From: Lytechinus pictus | Lineage: Eukaryota > Echinodermata > Echinoidea > Temnopleuroida > Toxopneustidae | NCBI RefSeq assembly: GCF_037042905.1 | Contig: NC_087254.1 | Span: 15,671,103-15,735,102, forward strand | Reading direction: 5' to 3' | DNA length: 64,000 nucleotides | Shown: positions 22,783 to 35,200 of the stretch, piece by piece | Layout of the letters: every line of letters starts with the position of its first letter | How positions within the stretch are numbered: the stretch's first letter is position 1 | Program-made: the position numbers and the translations under genes | Notes under the pieces: model-generated | What the model saw: only the letters and a program-made list of their open reading frames with translations | The model's database searches: none | What the model was told of the DNA's origin: nothing

Positions 22783-24605
22783 ATGATGATGATATATATA
22801 TGTATATTCATTAGTGCCGTATAGTTCATTTTAGTTTGGATCGATACAAAAGATGAAAAAAAATTACAGACTTGTTTAATTTTTCCAGAAAATAAAGCAC
22901 ATTGAAAACCCCGTCAAAAAGAGATAAATAAAATCATTTGCAATAAACAGAAAATGGGACCTTCTTTTTGGGGGTGGGGGGGGGGGGGAGAATTCTGGGT
23001 TTTTGTTAAAATCTCAAGACATTTTTGTTTTTCAAAGATGCGATTACCAATCAGATTTTATCTTTTGAAATGTATTGTTTCTATACAAAAATGATAAGAA
23101 CAATTACAACAACAATATTCATGATGAAAATATAACAAAAAAACAACAAAACAAGAGGAAAAATACCAACAGCAGCAAGAAAAGTATTGATAATAATAAT
23201 AACAGTGGAATAACAGTAAAAACAACAATGATGATGATGAGGATGATAATAATGATGATGATGATGATAATAATAATAATATTAAAATGATAATAATGAT
23301 AATGATAAATAAAGTGTCCTTTAAATTGCCGCATTATTTTACAGAGAGCTCAAGGGGTCAATAACCAGTGATGCTCTTAATTTGTCTGCAAGAACAGACT
23401 TAAGTTTGACACTTTAACAATTATATTATGTCTAGAGAAGAAAAGTGAAGACTAAACTCCAAACTCTCTGTGTCAAAAGTATATAGTGAATCTAGTCTCA
23501 TTACTTCAGACTCTGCATTGTGCACTACGCGGATTGCGAAAACCAAAGGTCTGTACTTGCAGACTAGTTCTTAGTTAAGTCAATGTTCAATTAATATGTG
23601 TAGTGGTCAAGCTTAAATTACCAAGGATTTACTTGTATCATGGAGCTACATGCCTGTATCGTATGATGATGATTATTACGCATCGGTAAATGGATCGATA
23701 GAAAGAGAGGCTGATATAGATATACAGGTAGATAAATAGAGTGAAGAAATCAACAATAATTCAACTACAAACAAATTGATCAATTAAATTATGTAATATC
23801 ACAAATTTGTTTCTAATTTAGAACAAGGAAACAAAGAGGATGGGGAGTGTAATGATATTATTGCAATATGTTTTACATGACACTACACAGTGTGTATCGT
23901 CACATTGGCGTGTAAGTTCAAATCAGTAATGTAAATAATTACCATGAGTTATTATGTGAATACTACAGCTGGCTTGTGGAATACGCCTTGTTATTGATAA
24001 CGCTTACGATAAGCCCATGCTGTTGGATCATGAACTCCTTGCATAAACAAAATAAATATCTTTATTTTTGGCACTAAAAAAAATAACCATGTAGACCTCC
24101 CACAGAAGACATTGAACCCTTTTTCTCCAAACCGTGTATAAAAACGTAAAAATTGTCATTTTTGCATGGTCAGCCTGCCCCTCACTTCCAGCTCAGCCCC
24201 AGCACTTATATATTTACTTATTATATTATATATACTTATTATATATATATATTGGCTATATATATATAAATATACATATATATATATATATATACATATA
24301 TGTATGTGATGGGTGTGTAAGGGGGTGTGAGAGAGGGTGTGGATGTGCGAGTTTGTGTATAAAGATGATATTGAATACACAGAATAACTGATAAGAGTTA
24401 TCATGATAACCCTTGAATGTCATGTTGAACATGATGTCATCACCAAGCACAGCAATGACGATTTGTGATACTAACAGACTGAAGTGGGGCATACACTAGC
24501 TTCAACAATCATCCTTTTTTTCTAGGCCCAATGGCTCTGTTTTATGACGTCTGTGCAGATTATTCCGTTATTTAAACATTCTACTCGAGATTCTTTCTGT
24601 TTTAT
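22783..24605. other. Intergenic with low-complexity tracts and a dispersed repeat
   Basis: A run of about 15 G lies at 22,974-22,988. ATG/AAT-rich simple sequence occupies 23,160-23,310. The stretch 23,430-23,560 ('agtgaagactaaactcc', 'tatagtgaatctagt', 'ttgcgaaaaccaaa') recurs inverted at 57,295-57,445. TA/ATAT microsatellites lie at about 24,205-24,305. No gene seen. Confidence 0.6.
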
Positions 24606-25018
24606 TCAAGGGGAAATTCACCCTAATAATAAGACTTAATCTTAATATTCAAAGCAGACAATATACTGGTTAAAGCTTGATGCCCCACAAAGAATACGTC
24701 TCGTCATGAAGTTGCCCGGTGAATTTGTAAATTTTTAATTTGTGACGTCATATGCGAGCAGTTCCCCCATATATCGTAACGACCTGATGTAAATTCAATC
24801 AATTCAATTTGTTAATAGAACATGATGAATAAAAATATTTTTATCATACACGGCAAGTGAATATGAAATGATATTGCTGATGATTATATACCTCGAACAA
24901 AAACGAATCACTTTCAAATATTTGAGAAAAGAACTACAGCTTTTTGGGCGGAATTTCGTAATACTTTAAACAATATTTTTATATATTTTTTTACGTTCGG
25001 GGTGAACTTCCCATTTGA
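24606..25018. mobile_element. MITE related to the TTAA 'aagttcaccc' family
   Basis: The left end 'caaggggaaattcaccct' and right end 'ggggtgaacttcccatttg' are imperfect inverted repeats resembling those of the 1773-2284 element. The TTAA flanks are eroded. Confidence 0.6.
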
Positions 25019-25548
25019 AGATTGTGCTACTCAAACTGGTAAAAGGAAGTGTGACTGAAAATTTAGAGAATTTCTATTCATCTGAGGGCGTATGCAAGAG
25101 AGAAGAAGAAACTGGTAAATAATGCATTACTTGACAAACTACCCTTAAGAAAGATACTGACAAAAATATATAACTATTGAATATGATAATAGTAATAATT
25201 ATAATGTCTCATTATTATTAATATCGGAAAATAACAATGATTAAAAATACATAAAACAGTTGTGAAATCTGTGAATATAGAGCTCATTATAAGTTTGTCA
25301 AAGAGAAGAAAATATTGAGACACGCTCTTGAACACACGCTATATAGTAGGCCTATTGTATGATATAACGTATAAATATAACATCGTGGCAATGATGTTTA
25401 CTTCAGATTTGAAAGTTAACAATTTCATGTGAGTTAACATTTATGATAAAAGCCGGGAATGGGCACCATACCACATAAACTGTATTCTAATGGCTAATGC
25501 AAACAGGACAGGCAGCAATGGAGAGAGTTATCATGGAGATCGGATGGA

Positions 25549-25556
25549 TATAAAAG
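25549..25556 (+). promoter_or_regulatory. Possible TATA box upstream of a candidate first exon
   Basis: 'tataaaag' lies about 400 bases before a consensus splice donor at 25,964. Only position and motif support it. Confidence 0.2.
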
Positions 25557-25699
25557 TAAGAAAAGATCAATCTGGTTAAATTATACCAAAATATTGCAAC
25601 ATTTTGTCCAAGAAAAATGCGATATTCCTCGTACATTTACACACCATTCCTGATGCGAACTTAAGTGGCTCATATCCACAGTTCATTGTTTTAATACTA

Positions 25700-25963
25700 G
25701 ATTAATTCCATTGTTTGTAAATTGCATTTGCACGGCTGCAACGGAACCTTTCAACCCGTCGATAATAGTTTTATCGCCGTTCCAATCAATTATTAACCGT
25801 TTTATTTACCTTTGGGGTAGTCCAGAAACGGTAACTGACGGTAACGGGGGTAAAGTCTACCCCTGCCCCAGCCGCCTGGGAAATATCACAATCGGTGTAA
25901 TGTTACAGCGAGGGAGGCCGTCATTGAGATAGAGATTATTCGCGCGACAGACAACTACAACAG
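25700..25963 (+). other. Candidate non-coding first exon of protease B
   Basis: A perfect donor (CAG/GTAAGT) has its GT at 25,964. A good acceptor (polypyrimidine then 'tttcag', ending 30,674) sits seven bases before the protease B ATG, which implies a 5' UTR intron. Joining the two would make a 4.7-kb intron. The exon start is unknown; no transcript evidence is available. Confidence 0.3.
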
Positions 25964-26303
25964 GTAAGTTCTCCAATATTCGTTCGAAATATTCGATTGA
26001 GGCGATTGTTATGAATGATATCGCGATTGTATATTGATGTTAATGGAGGCTCAATCATTTAGTGATGTTGATACTGGTCATGACGAGGGTATTTTTTTGC
26101 GCCAAGCTTCATAATTATGTCCGTTTGATGCTATTTCAAGTCTTTGTAATTTCACCGCGTGTAGTGCAGAATGTATTCAAGTTCAAGTGCATGTATCATT
26201 TGCAAAACGGTACATACTTAAAACAGTCGACCGTGTATACATGTAATCTAAAAACTGGGTTTAGATTTTCATTCCAATTTTATATACATGTAGTACTCCC
26301 ACA

Positions 26304-26501
26304 CAGTGGCGTACCTGGGATTTTTCACAGGAGGGGGGGGCAAAACCGTCTGCAAAAAAATTTGACAAGCAAATAAAAAAAGGGTCTTCAAGCTCGTCAG
26401 GGGGGGGGGGGGCAGGGATACGTCCTTTGCATGGGTTGTGGCTCGTCAGGGGGGGGCAGACTGCCCCCTCTGCCCCCCCCCCCCCCGTAGGTACGCTAGT
26501 G
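26304..26501. mobile_element. hAT-type MITE with 8-bp duplication
   Basis: The termini are 'cagtggcgtacct' and the complement of 'cactagcgtacct'. The 8-bp flanks 'ctcccaca' at 26,296-26,303 and 26,502-26,509 are identical. The inside is G-rich, with 'tttgacaagcaaa' and 'gatacgtcctttgcat'. A second copy is at 40,919-41,126. CAGTGGCG ends and 8-bp duplications are typical of hAT transposons. Confidence 0.85.
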
Positions 26502-26509
26502 CTCCCACA

Positions 26510-27781
26510 ATATGGTATAGTATATAGGCATGTTTTTTCCCTAACACCATCGAAAGGTTCAACTTTGGACAGTCTAAGATCTTAGCTGAATATATTATCT
26601 ACTCCATTAGAATTAGGCCTGACGTAGAGACAGACTTACTATATTTTTCGCTCTCTCACTATCAATTGTCCATCTAAAAAGAATACATATGAACCGCATT
26701 CAATAGGCCTACAACCGTGGATGTGCCCTACTTTTGTTTTTGGAGTTTGTAATGGTAAAGAGGAATAGAAATAGTATTCTGTATATAAATTTATATACGT
26801 CTGTCCACTGCCATTAAAGTCCTCTATTAAAATCTATAATATAATCAAGGGCCCGGGCGCCTCTCATTTTTACAGTGTAATAGCCGGTCGCCCCTAATCG
26901 TCTTGTGTGTGTGTGTCCTCAGATTGTACGATTCATGTTTAATATATTACTTTGTGTATGCTTTATCTTTGAAAGGAGCTCGCTATAAAAACTGAATTGT
27001 TTTATCAACAATTGAAAGGTTTGAAGAGTGACAACCTTTTCTAGATGTTGAATTCACATGTACCACTTTAAGTGGTTCTACCCAACACATAAATTGTTGG
27101 ATTCAGCTTATTGCGATGTTGGACATAAGAATTGGAAACGGGTGTCACTCTACCAACCTTTTTATTGTTGATTTAACATTTTAATTAGGTGAAACTGTTC
27201 TTGCGCTATCAGTTAAACGATTCGAAGATATGTTTAAGATTAGATTAATATGGATTGGTATGAATTTAGACTGTAGAAGAGACAGAGAAGCTTAGGGAAA
27301 TAATGATGTACTAGAATCTTAGTCTGATGGTAGGTTTTACCCACAACCGGGGCTGGGTCACCACGTAACCTTTGACATTGCATGGATAAAACAACTTCAC
27401 TATTCGTGACACAATACCCACTGCACTCGTTAAAAACTGTATTCTCAAACAAAATTATATATGTACATCATGCACACGTGTGTATCGAAAACCAAGAAAA
27501 GGAATATTCAGGAAGATAAGTCACAAGAGACGAGCAAGTTCAAGCGAGTGCAAAAAGGGATGGTGAAAGGCAGAGAGGTTTAGAGTGATGAGGGTCGGCA
27601 TTATACCGTATACTACATAGGTGCTGATGAGTAAAAATACATAGATATTGGAATTTGGTGAAATGGAGGTTGTTTGCTGTTCCTAATCTCATGATTGTTA
27701 CCAAAAACATATGGTGCGCGATTATTTGTATACACGCTCATTCCATCCTATGGAATGCACTTCCTTATCCGAAATATATAG
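26510..27781. other. Intergenic, nothing recognised
   Basis: No splice-bounded ORF, RNA gene or resolved transposon end was found. 'aagggcccgggcgcctctc' at 26,848 looks like a repeat end but has no partner here. Confidence 0.45.
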
Positions 27782-27985
27782 ACTCTAAAAAAAGTTTACC
27801 CAATATTGGGTGGAAGCATGGGTAAAAAGATACCAAATATTTTGTAAATTTTAGGCAATGTTGCCTTGAAATTTACCCTTTAAACATGCATTTTGACCAA
27901 TATGGGGTAAAAAACATACCCAGCAAACATGCATGTTCCCTTTCTACCCAATATCGGGTAAAAGTTTACTCAGTGTTTTTAGAGT
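27782..27985. mobile_element. ~204-bp MITE with 'actctaaaaa' ends
   Basis: The left 'actctaaaaaaagtttaccc' is matched inverted by 'gtttttagagt' at the right end. The inner 'acccaatattgggt' and 'acccaatatcgggta' are themselves palindromic. A related partial element is at 32,016. Confidence 0.7.
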
Positions 27986-28217
27986 GTAGGCAACATGAAC
28001 ATAGAAAAAGTTTAAGATTTGTCAAAATAGTATTTGTTTAAGCTTTCATGACATCACTTACTTTACTTTTTTCATTTCTTAATTTGTACTTAAGTCTGTT
28101 TTGTTATAAGTGCATAGCCATGTTCAGATATTAAGATATATGTGTGTTGTGCACGATAAAAGATCTGAATAGTATATTGCAATGGGAATTAAAAAGCATA
28201 AAAATCAAAGGTATAGG

Positions 28218-28223
<6 letters not shown>

Positions 28224-28249
<26 letters not shown>

Positions 28250-28262
28250 GGGGGGGGGGGTG
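28224..28262. repeat. Poly(T)-poly(G) junction
   Basis: A T run of about 23 passes directly into a run of 10 G after 'ggctggga'. It is the same arrangement as at 2722 and 8518. Confidence 0.85.
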
Positions 28263-28384
28263 GTGCTTCAATCTTTGCACATGCACAAACACATGCAAAT
28301 ACGTCAAATGTGCACATAATATCAGGCATACAAGGTTCTTGCATGTAAATATCGTATTAATAATATATGTTTATAATTAATTTA

Positions 28385-28692
28385 AGTCAATGCTTGATTT
28401 GTACTTCGTTCTTTTTTGTCTATTTCGCTAATACGTTTTGAGGCCGCTACCCTAGTCAAGCACTGCTTATGGTAGCGGTCTCCAGCATTTTTTTTTTGTC
28501 TACTCAACAAAGTACAACTTATAATATTGCAAACTAATACTATCTATATACATTTTTGCAAATGAATGATTATTTGTATTTATTTTTGTAAAAAGAAATG
28601 TATTACTATTTTTTTCTTTATGTTGTACATTATGTTTGTTAATTATTTCTGTTGGAAAAATGCTGAAATCAAATCAAATCAAATCTTCTAAA
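28385..28692 (+). mobile_element. LINE 3'-end fragment
   Basis: An untranslated-region-like stretch includes a hairpin ('gaggccgctaccctag' and 'tatggtagcggtctcc') and ends in 'aatcaaatcaaatcaaatc'. That matches the tail style of the LINE ending at 52,679. No coding remnant is included. Confidence 0.6.
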
Positions 28693-30157
28693 ACTGAAGA
28701 GACAACCTCCTTATTGGTATAACAATGTACACCTAAATATTTAGAATATTATGTATACATATATGATATATTTATATAAAATATTCTTACTAATAATAAT
28801 GTTCTAGTATATAATTTATCCGATAAAAATTATTATTATTTATTAATTATCATTATTTATTAATGATTATTTATCTTTCAATGATTATTTATTATTTATA
28901 AATTATTATTATTATTGATTAATGTACGCATCCTCTTTGTTCGGATACTCATAGCAAAGTCGTTGAAGGTAATCCATGCATAGTCGTCATTTTAAATTTT
29001 GTATACTTAGCTGTACACTAAGTTTTTTTTCTTCAGAGGTTGTTTTTTCTTATCATTTCGTATTATTCTCAACACTGATATTAACCGTATGACTTGCAAT
29101 TTTTCTAAACGTTTTGAAAGTTGTTAAGGTAATGGAATCAATTATTGAGTTTGAAATCTCCTAAGACTATATCATTTTTCCAAAATTTCATTTGATAAAT
29201 CGTGATGTTGTATTCTCTTTATTTTACATTTTATTTATCAATAAAACAGAGCGAAATCAGTGTGAAATTATACGTTATATTAAGTTAAAGATATTAAAGT
29301 TAAGAGAAAACTTTTAGGGCAGGCAGATTTAATTCCTTCAAGAGATTTTATTACATAAAGGAACGTTTGAGCAGGAAACGGAAATATTCCGGAAAAGCCA
29401 AAGGATAGAAGAAACAAAAAGAAAGAATATCATAGTGAGTGGGGGGGGGGGGGGCAAGGGAGGGAGGGTGGATTTTGTCAAGAGCATTGTTTTTAACACA
29501 ATATCCAATGTAAATATATTAAAAAATATATCTTATTCTGTCATAAAATTTATCTAAATCGGTATCATAAACTTTTATTTGTCAGTCTGACAGATATATC
29601 ATTGATATATAATAAAATATATATCAAATGGGGGCTCTTTAAAGATTTAACCACCATTATCAAAGCTAATCACATGCTGTACAAAGGTCACTTCGTATAA
29701 AATACAAACTGTTCTACTTGACGAATATTTGTTCACTTATCTTATTTGCTTTAGATAGAACATTTCAATGGTGACGTAAAGATCATGTGTAAACAGAGAT
29801 GCAAATACACAATATCATGACTTGTGAGAAATGCAGATTTTCTAATCATTATAATTTCTTCCTGTTTGATTTTGTTATTTTTTCTATTTATTTCTATTCT
29901 TTTTTAAAAATTTTATCCTCTATTTTTCTGAATTTCATTTTATGTTATTATATATGTATTTTTAATTTGTTTTGGGGAGGGTGTTCCTTTTCGTAAAATC
30001 TTTTAGTCCTGATGTGATTTTAATTTCTCTCTTACTAAAATGACAAAACACTTAAATAACTAGTGTTGGTTGGTTTTCTATCTGACCGATCTCAAATGTG
30101 AAATTATGCAATTCAACAAAGGACTGCCCAAAGTGTTACATATTTCTACAAATTAAC
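28693..30157. other. AT-rich intergenic DNA
   Basis: TTA/ATT-rich simple sequence at 28,790-28,925 and a G run at 29,440-29,453. No gene supported. Confidence 0.5.
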
Positions 30158-30380
30158 AGTGTATATGTGGGTGTTAAAACCAACACCGACTGGTGTCCCT
30201 GGAGAACCGCGCCCTGCGGTGTTATAAGTACACCCTACATAGTGCATGTAGTTTGAACACAACGCCAAAGAGTGTTAAAGTATGAAGGTGTTGTAATAAC
30301 ACCCACTGTAAAGTCAACACCGCAGTAAAATAACTGGTCTGGTCTTTTATGTATAACCGGTTTACACCCATGTTATTGCC
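30158..30380. mobile_element. MITE, 'ggtgttaaaac' family, copy 1
   Basis: It shares with 35,627-35,869 the words 'gtgttaaaac', 'acaccctA', 'ggtgttgtaat', 'gtaaaataactgg' and 'tctggtc/tgtggtc'. The outer ends are more decayed than in that copy. It lies about 300 bases upstream of the protease B ATG. Confidence 0.7.
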
Positions 30381-30681
30381 TTGAAACATTTGCTGATAAG
30401 AAGAAAACTGTATTGAAATCGTTGGATTTGAACAGTTCAGAAAACAAAATAAGCCTCAACTATTTCAATAAAGGCTGTCTGATTTGAGTCCATGCATGAC
30501 TTCAGGGCTCTTTAAAGCATTTAATAACTCATAGTCATCATTTTCTTCTGTATCTAAAATCTCATAAAATCCATTCAGTATATTTTCGTGTGTGATGTGT
30601 AAGATTAGGAATATATTTACAGTGTTGTTAATTTCTGCATTGTTTAAATTGTTTTGATATTTTTTTATTTTCAGAACAATT

Positions 30682-30751
30682 ATGATTATTAGGATACGTC
30701 ACTTGATGGTGGTAGCCTTGATAGCTCCAATTCTAGCACAAGAATGGCAAG
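30682..30751 (+). CDS. Paralog B exon 1: signal peptide
   Basis: [20 protein letters not shown] is a plausible leader, followed by EWQ. The 70-nt length and phase-1 donor match paralog A exon 1. An acceptor-like 'tttattttcag' ends at 30,674, so a 5' UTR exon is likely upstream. Confidence 0.85.
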
Positions 30752-32175
30752 GTAAATAAATTAATTAATACATGCATACATATATAAATATAAGTGTGTG
30801 TGTGTATATATATTTTTTTATAGAAATATATAATTGTTTGATATAATTGCTTAAAATAATCCGTTTGTAAATTCTGTCAATGTAAATAACGTAATTGTTC
30901 ATGCTTGTTTGTTTGTTATTCTTAATTCATTGTGTATAGGGAAACTCCTATTTCAACCTCCTTCTAGTTTGTACCATTTTGCATTTAAAAACTATACGGT
31001 CGCAGTAAACGAGGAAAGAATAAGTAATTTTTGAATAAATGGAAGTATAGGATTAATTTCGTGATCAAAGATACGCTATTTCTATATGATTTCGTCACCC
31101 AACCTGCAAAATATGTTTGTTCACCTTCTATATATAAATCTATATGAGCGCGCGCAGGGATCGAGGGAAATTAGGCTCACTTTGTGGGGCTTTTTCTTTC
31201 ATTAGACACTTTTATCTGCAAATCTAAAACTGCCGTGGGGGTGGGGTGAAAGGGAAATCAAGGGAGAAAAAATTAATTATTATTCTTGCATCATCTCCTT
31301 CCCCCACTTGTTCGCTTTCTTGAATTTTAGTTTCTTTCATTTACTTTCCCTTCTTTCCTTGAAAAATTCTTCCCCATCCTTCTTTTTCCTTTATTTCTTT
31401 TTGCCAACGGCATTTGTGAATTTGCCCCCGCCCCCAGCCACGACCCTGCTTTACCATTAAAGACATGTTCGATAAGCTATCTTGTTAAATGAATCTAATA
31501 CAATTTGATTTTGTTCAATTCCACAGAAAAATAGTAACATCAAGAAATGTGAATATGATAATGAAAATAAAACATTAATGCAATGATATAGTTGAAATCA
31601 CATAACTAATACAATTAATGCAATGATATAGTTAAAATCACATAACTAATACTGGGGGTCGGCTGCTGTATACAAAACCCTTGAGGGCAGTCACCTATTT
31701 TAAAATTTGAAATCACCAATTAATCTGATGTTTATTCCTAGGTGATAGTGATACATGCGGTCGACAGTATGAGGGGTCGAGTACTATGATCGTCGGGGGG
31801 CAGATGGCCGATGAATTTGAGTATCCATGGCAAGCGGCTTTCTACCGAGGTGGACGCCGAATCTGCGGTGCTTCGGTCATCCATAAAGAATGGATCATCA
31901 CTGCAGCTCACTGCGTGTAAGTGATTCGTGGTTTTGTCGTTGACACGACATTCGCTCCGGCGATAATTGCTCCGGGCTTACTTTCGCCTTATCTATAGGG
32001 TTTTATTTTAGATTTACACTCTTAAAATAGGTGGGCAAAAAATGCCCAACTTTTAAACAACCCTGGGCAACATACTGTCCACATACAAAACTATTGGTTA
32101 AAATATGCCCAAATTGGGTAATAAAAAGGATTAATTTGGTAATAAATTTGCTCAATTGGATAATAATTGCCCAGA

Positions 32176-32274
<99 letters not shown>

Positions 32275-35200
32275 TATACAGTGTATATATATTCTTTACC
32301 AACATACATTACCCAACACAGTGGACGGTATGCTGCCCAACATTCTGTCTATCCTCAATGATTAATATTCATAATCAGATGAAAAGATCTCTGATATCGT
32401 CATGTTAATACAAATTGTCGGCGGTCGTCCGAACCGTCGCATCAGTCAATTTTGGTCCCAAAAAAAAAATCGATTTTGAGATTTTTTCATAAAATGAAAG
32501 CACAAGTCCTACTCTATTCATAACTAAATTCCTAGGCAGCAATTTATTTTATTTTATTTTCTGAGATATGAGAGGATTTTCATGGCGATGCCATACAAAT
32601 TTTGATTAAATGCGCAAATCCCATTGGAAACGTGTACTGTAACAGAGCGATACAACGTTTTGACTGACCGCGATTTCAGACGTTTTTGTACAGGGAAAAT
32701 CTAAACTGCTCAAACCGAAATTACAACTTACAAGCATGTAGCTCTATTGCGATATTTTCTCGGATTCTTAGTTTTGTGTAAAAATAAAGATACCAATGTC
32801 AAGCAATTGTCTTGGTCTTTCCAACCATGTATTTTTCTAGCAATGAATATGTTGTAAGGCTGGGAAATTAAGTGTGAAAATTATAGTAAACTTTGAAGTC
32901 GATTTTCTCTGAAATGGGTTTACACCAAAGTAGTATCACACATACGACGGTTCGGATGACCGCCGACGATTAATTAATGTTTGACAAGATCGAAGGTCCA
33001 GTCATGATTGGGGACGTATGTTCATCTACTTCTTGAAAAAAAAATCAGTGATATAAATAGCCTAAATAGAATGAAATATTATACAAATTAGGCAACATGG
33101 AAACCTCAATATCAGTAGCACCTCCTTATTTCATGCAGATAGCAATAATGTTGTTTGCTCTCAACATTTACTCGTGCTATATTTACCATGCAATAATCAG
33201 AAAAACTGAACGATGATTGATATGTACAGATTTACTGAATACGTCTCGATTCGAAGCTGTTGCCCTGATGACCATGAAAACCCTCTGAAATAGAAGACTA
33301 ATGCAGTACAATTTATAACTAAACAAAATATTTATAGAGCTAGAATGTTTCATAACTTAAATTGATAAATCTATATGTTGATATATTAAGATCATGAAAA
33401 CGGAATGTGATCTTGACCACTATCCTAAGCTAGCAATTGCAACGGGGACAGATTCCACAACATATTAAATCTATTTAAAAGTGCCCATCCAATCACAGTA
33501 ACACGCTGAGAGGTCTTTGTCGAAAATTTGTGAACCGGGACTGCTGATCGTCGTAAGATTCTTGGCTGACAAAAAATTGCAAATGGGTCGTTTGTCCAGT
33601 GGTTACAGCATTAGACTTATAATCGGGAGGTTGTGAGTTCGAATCCCCACTCTGTCATTGTCTCCACTTTGATAAAAAGCCCCAAGAGTATTATCTGTCG
33701 TCTATAAGGTCAGCCACTCTGACTGATTAACCTATAGACGTAAAATGTTTCCTAGGTAACTGGTTATATACCAGCTGTCCTGCCGGGAGTTACCAGAAAC
33801 AGAAGCAGAATCACGGGCGACACTGCTGCTTTGATTCAGCGATTTTCGACAAGGATTCCTAACGTTCCAGGGAGCATCTGCGTAGTGTTGCGAAAACTTC
33901 CTATCCATCTTAATTTGGGAGTGAAGAAACGAACAGCTACTTTTCAGTTTGGCTCCTCTACAACACCGTCTACATTCATGTAATAATGGTACACCCACGT
34001 CCATACATTTAGTAGTATCGCTGAACATTTGCAACAGTGGAGGTGCCGTGGCTGAGTGGTCTTAGGACCCTGACTAGACATTAGAAAGTCCAGGGTTCGA
34101 TCGCCGGTCACGGCAAATTATGACGTGTGCAAAGCATGTCATCGACAGTGCTCTTTTTTATATAGTGATTCAAATAAATGGAAATGCTATATGCATTCTT
34201 GGTAACTAGGTGTGCACTGAAAAAAAAAACAGTGCCCGAGAGTGCTTGAAGATTCCAAAGAAAATCAATTTTCTCAAATCTCATATAATAAATGGCATCG
34301 ATTAGCGGCCTAACATCTCGATTTCATCGTATCACTTTTAGGGATATCATCTTCGAGCCCGAGATCTTTGAGTTCCGGGTGGGTTCTAAGAGTCTCGTCA
34401 ACAGCACACAGGCGACCCAAATGCGACAGGCTATGGAAGTCTACGTCCACCCCGACTTCAACCCCTCAACTTTAGACTATGACATCGCTCTTTTCAAGAT
34501 GGCGAAAACTTTCAACATCTGGGCCGATTACGAGGTGAACACGGTGTGTTTACCAAAGAAGAGTGATGAGTCGATGTTCTTGGTTGGTCAAGATGCTGTC
34601 GTGACAGGCTGGGGTGCTCTGCAACAAGGAGGTAATTAAATTCCCCTCTATTCTCATGTGGTCTATATTTTCATACGGGGCTGGCGGGCTGCGCTCTACA
34701 AGCTCGGCTTGTAGCAGCCTCCCCATATACCGACCTGCTGCACAGTTATGTTTCTGTTGTATATGTGCGTAAAATTATCCCATATATTTTTGTTTTTGTA
34801 TAGTTGTATCAGATGTAAGACATAAAATGACTTGAAACGATTTATTGTAATAGTTTGGATTTGAAATAAAAGGAAATGAAATAATTGAGACGGTATCATC
34901 GGGCGTCGGACGCCTTCCAAACCTTTACGATTTCGATTTCTTATTCAAAACCTTGGTGGCGCAAAGGTCATGTGATATTCAGTGGTCTGTTTATTCTATC
35001 AGGAACTATTTTAATTTAATTATTTTCAACAAATGTCTGTCTCTTATTCTCTCGTGTATCTATAAGCCAGTTAGCGATGATTATTCTCTGGACTAAGACT
35101 TTCGTTCATGCAGCCCGACATCTTCATCTTAAACGTGTTAATATCGAAGTACCAGACGGTTCTATGAACGCCCTTTACTTCTGTATTTTATTTATTTATT

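Noticed and set aside
32003..32408. Ile/Tyr-rich open frames on both strands
   Set aside because: Translation of a (TA)n microsatellite.
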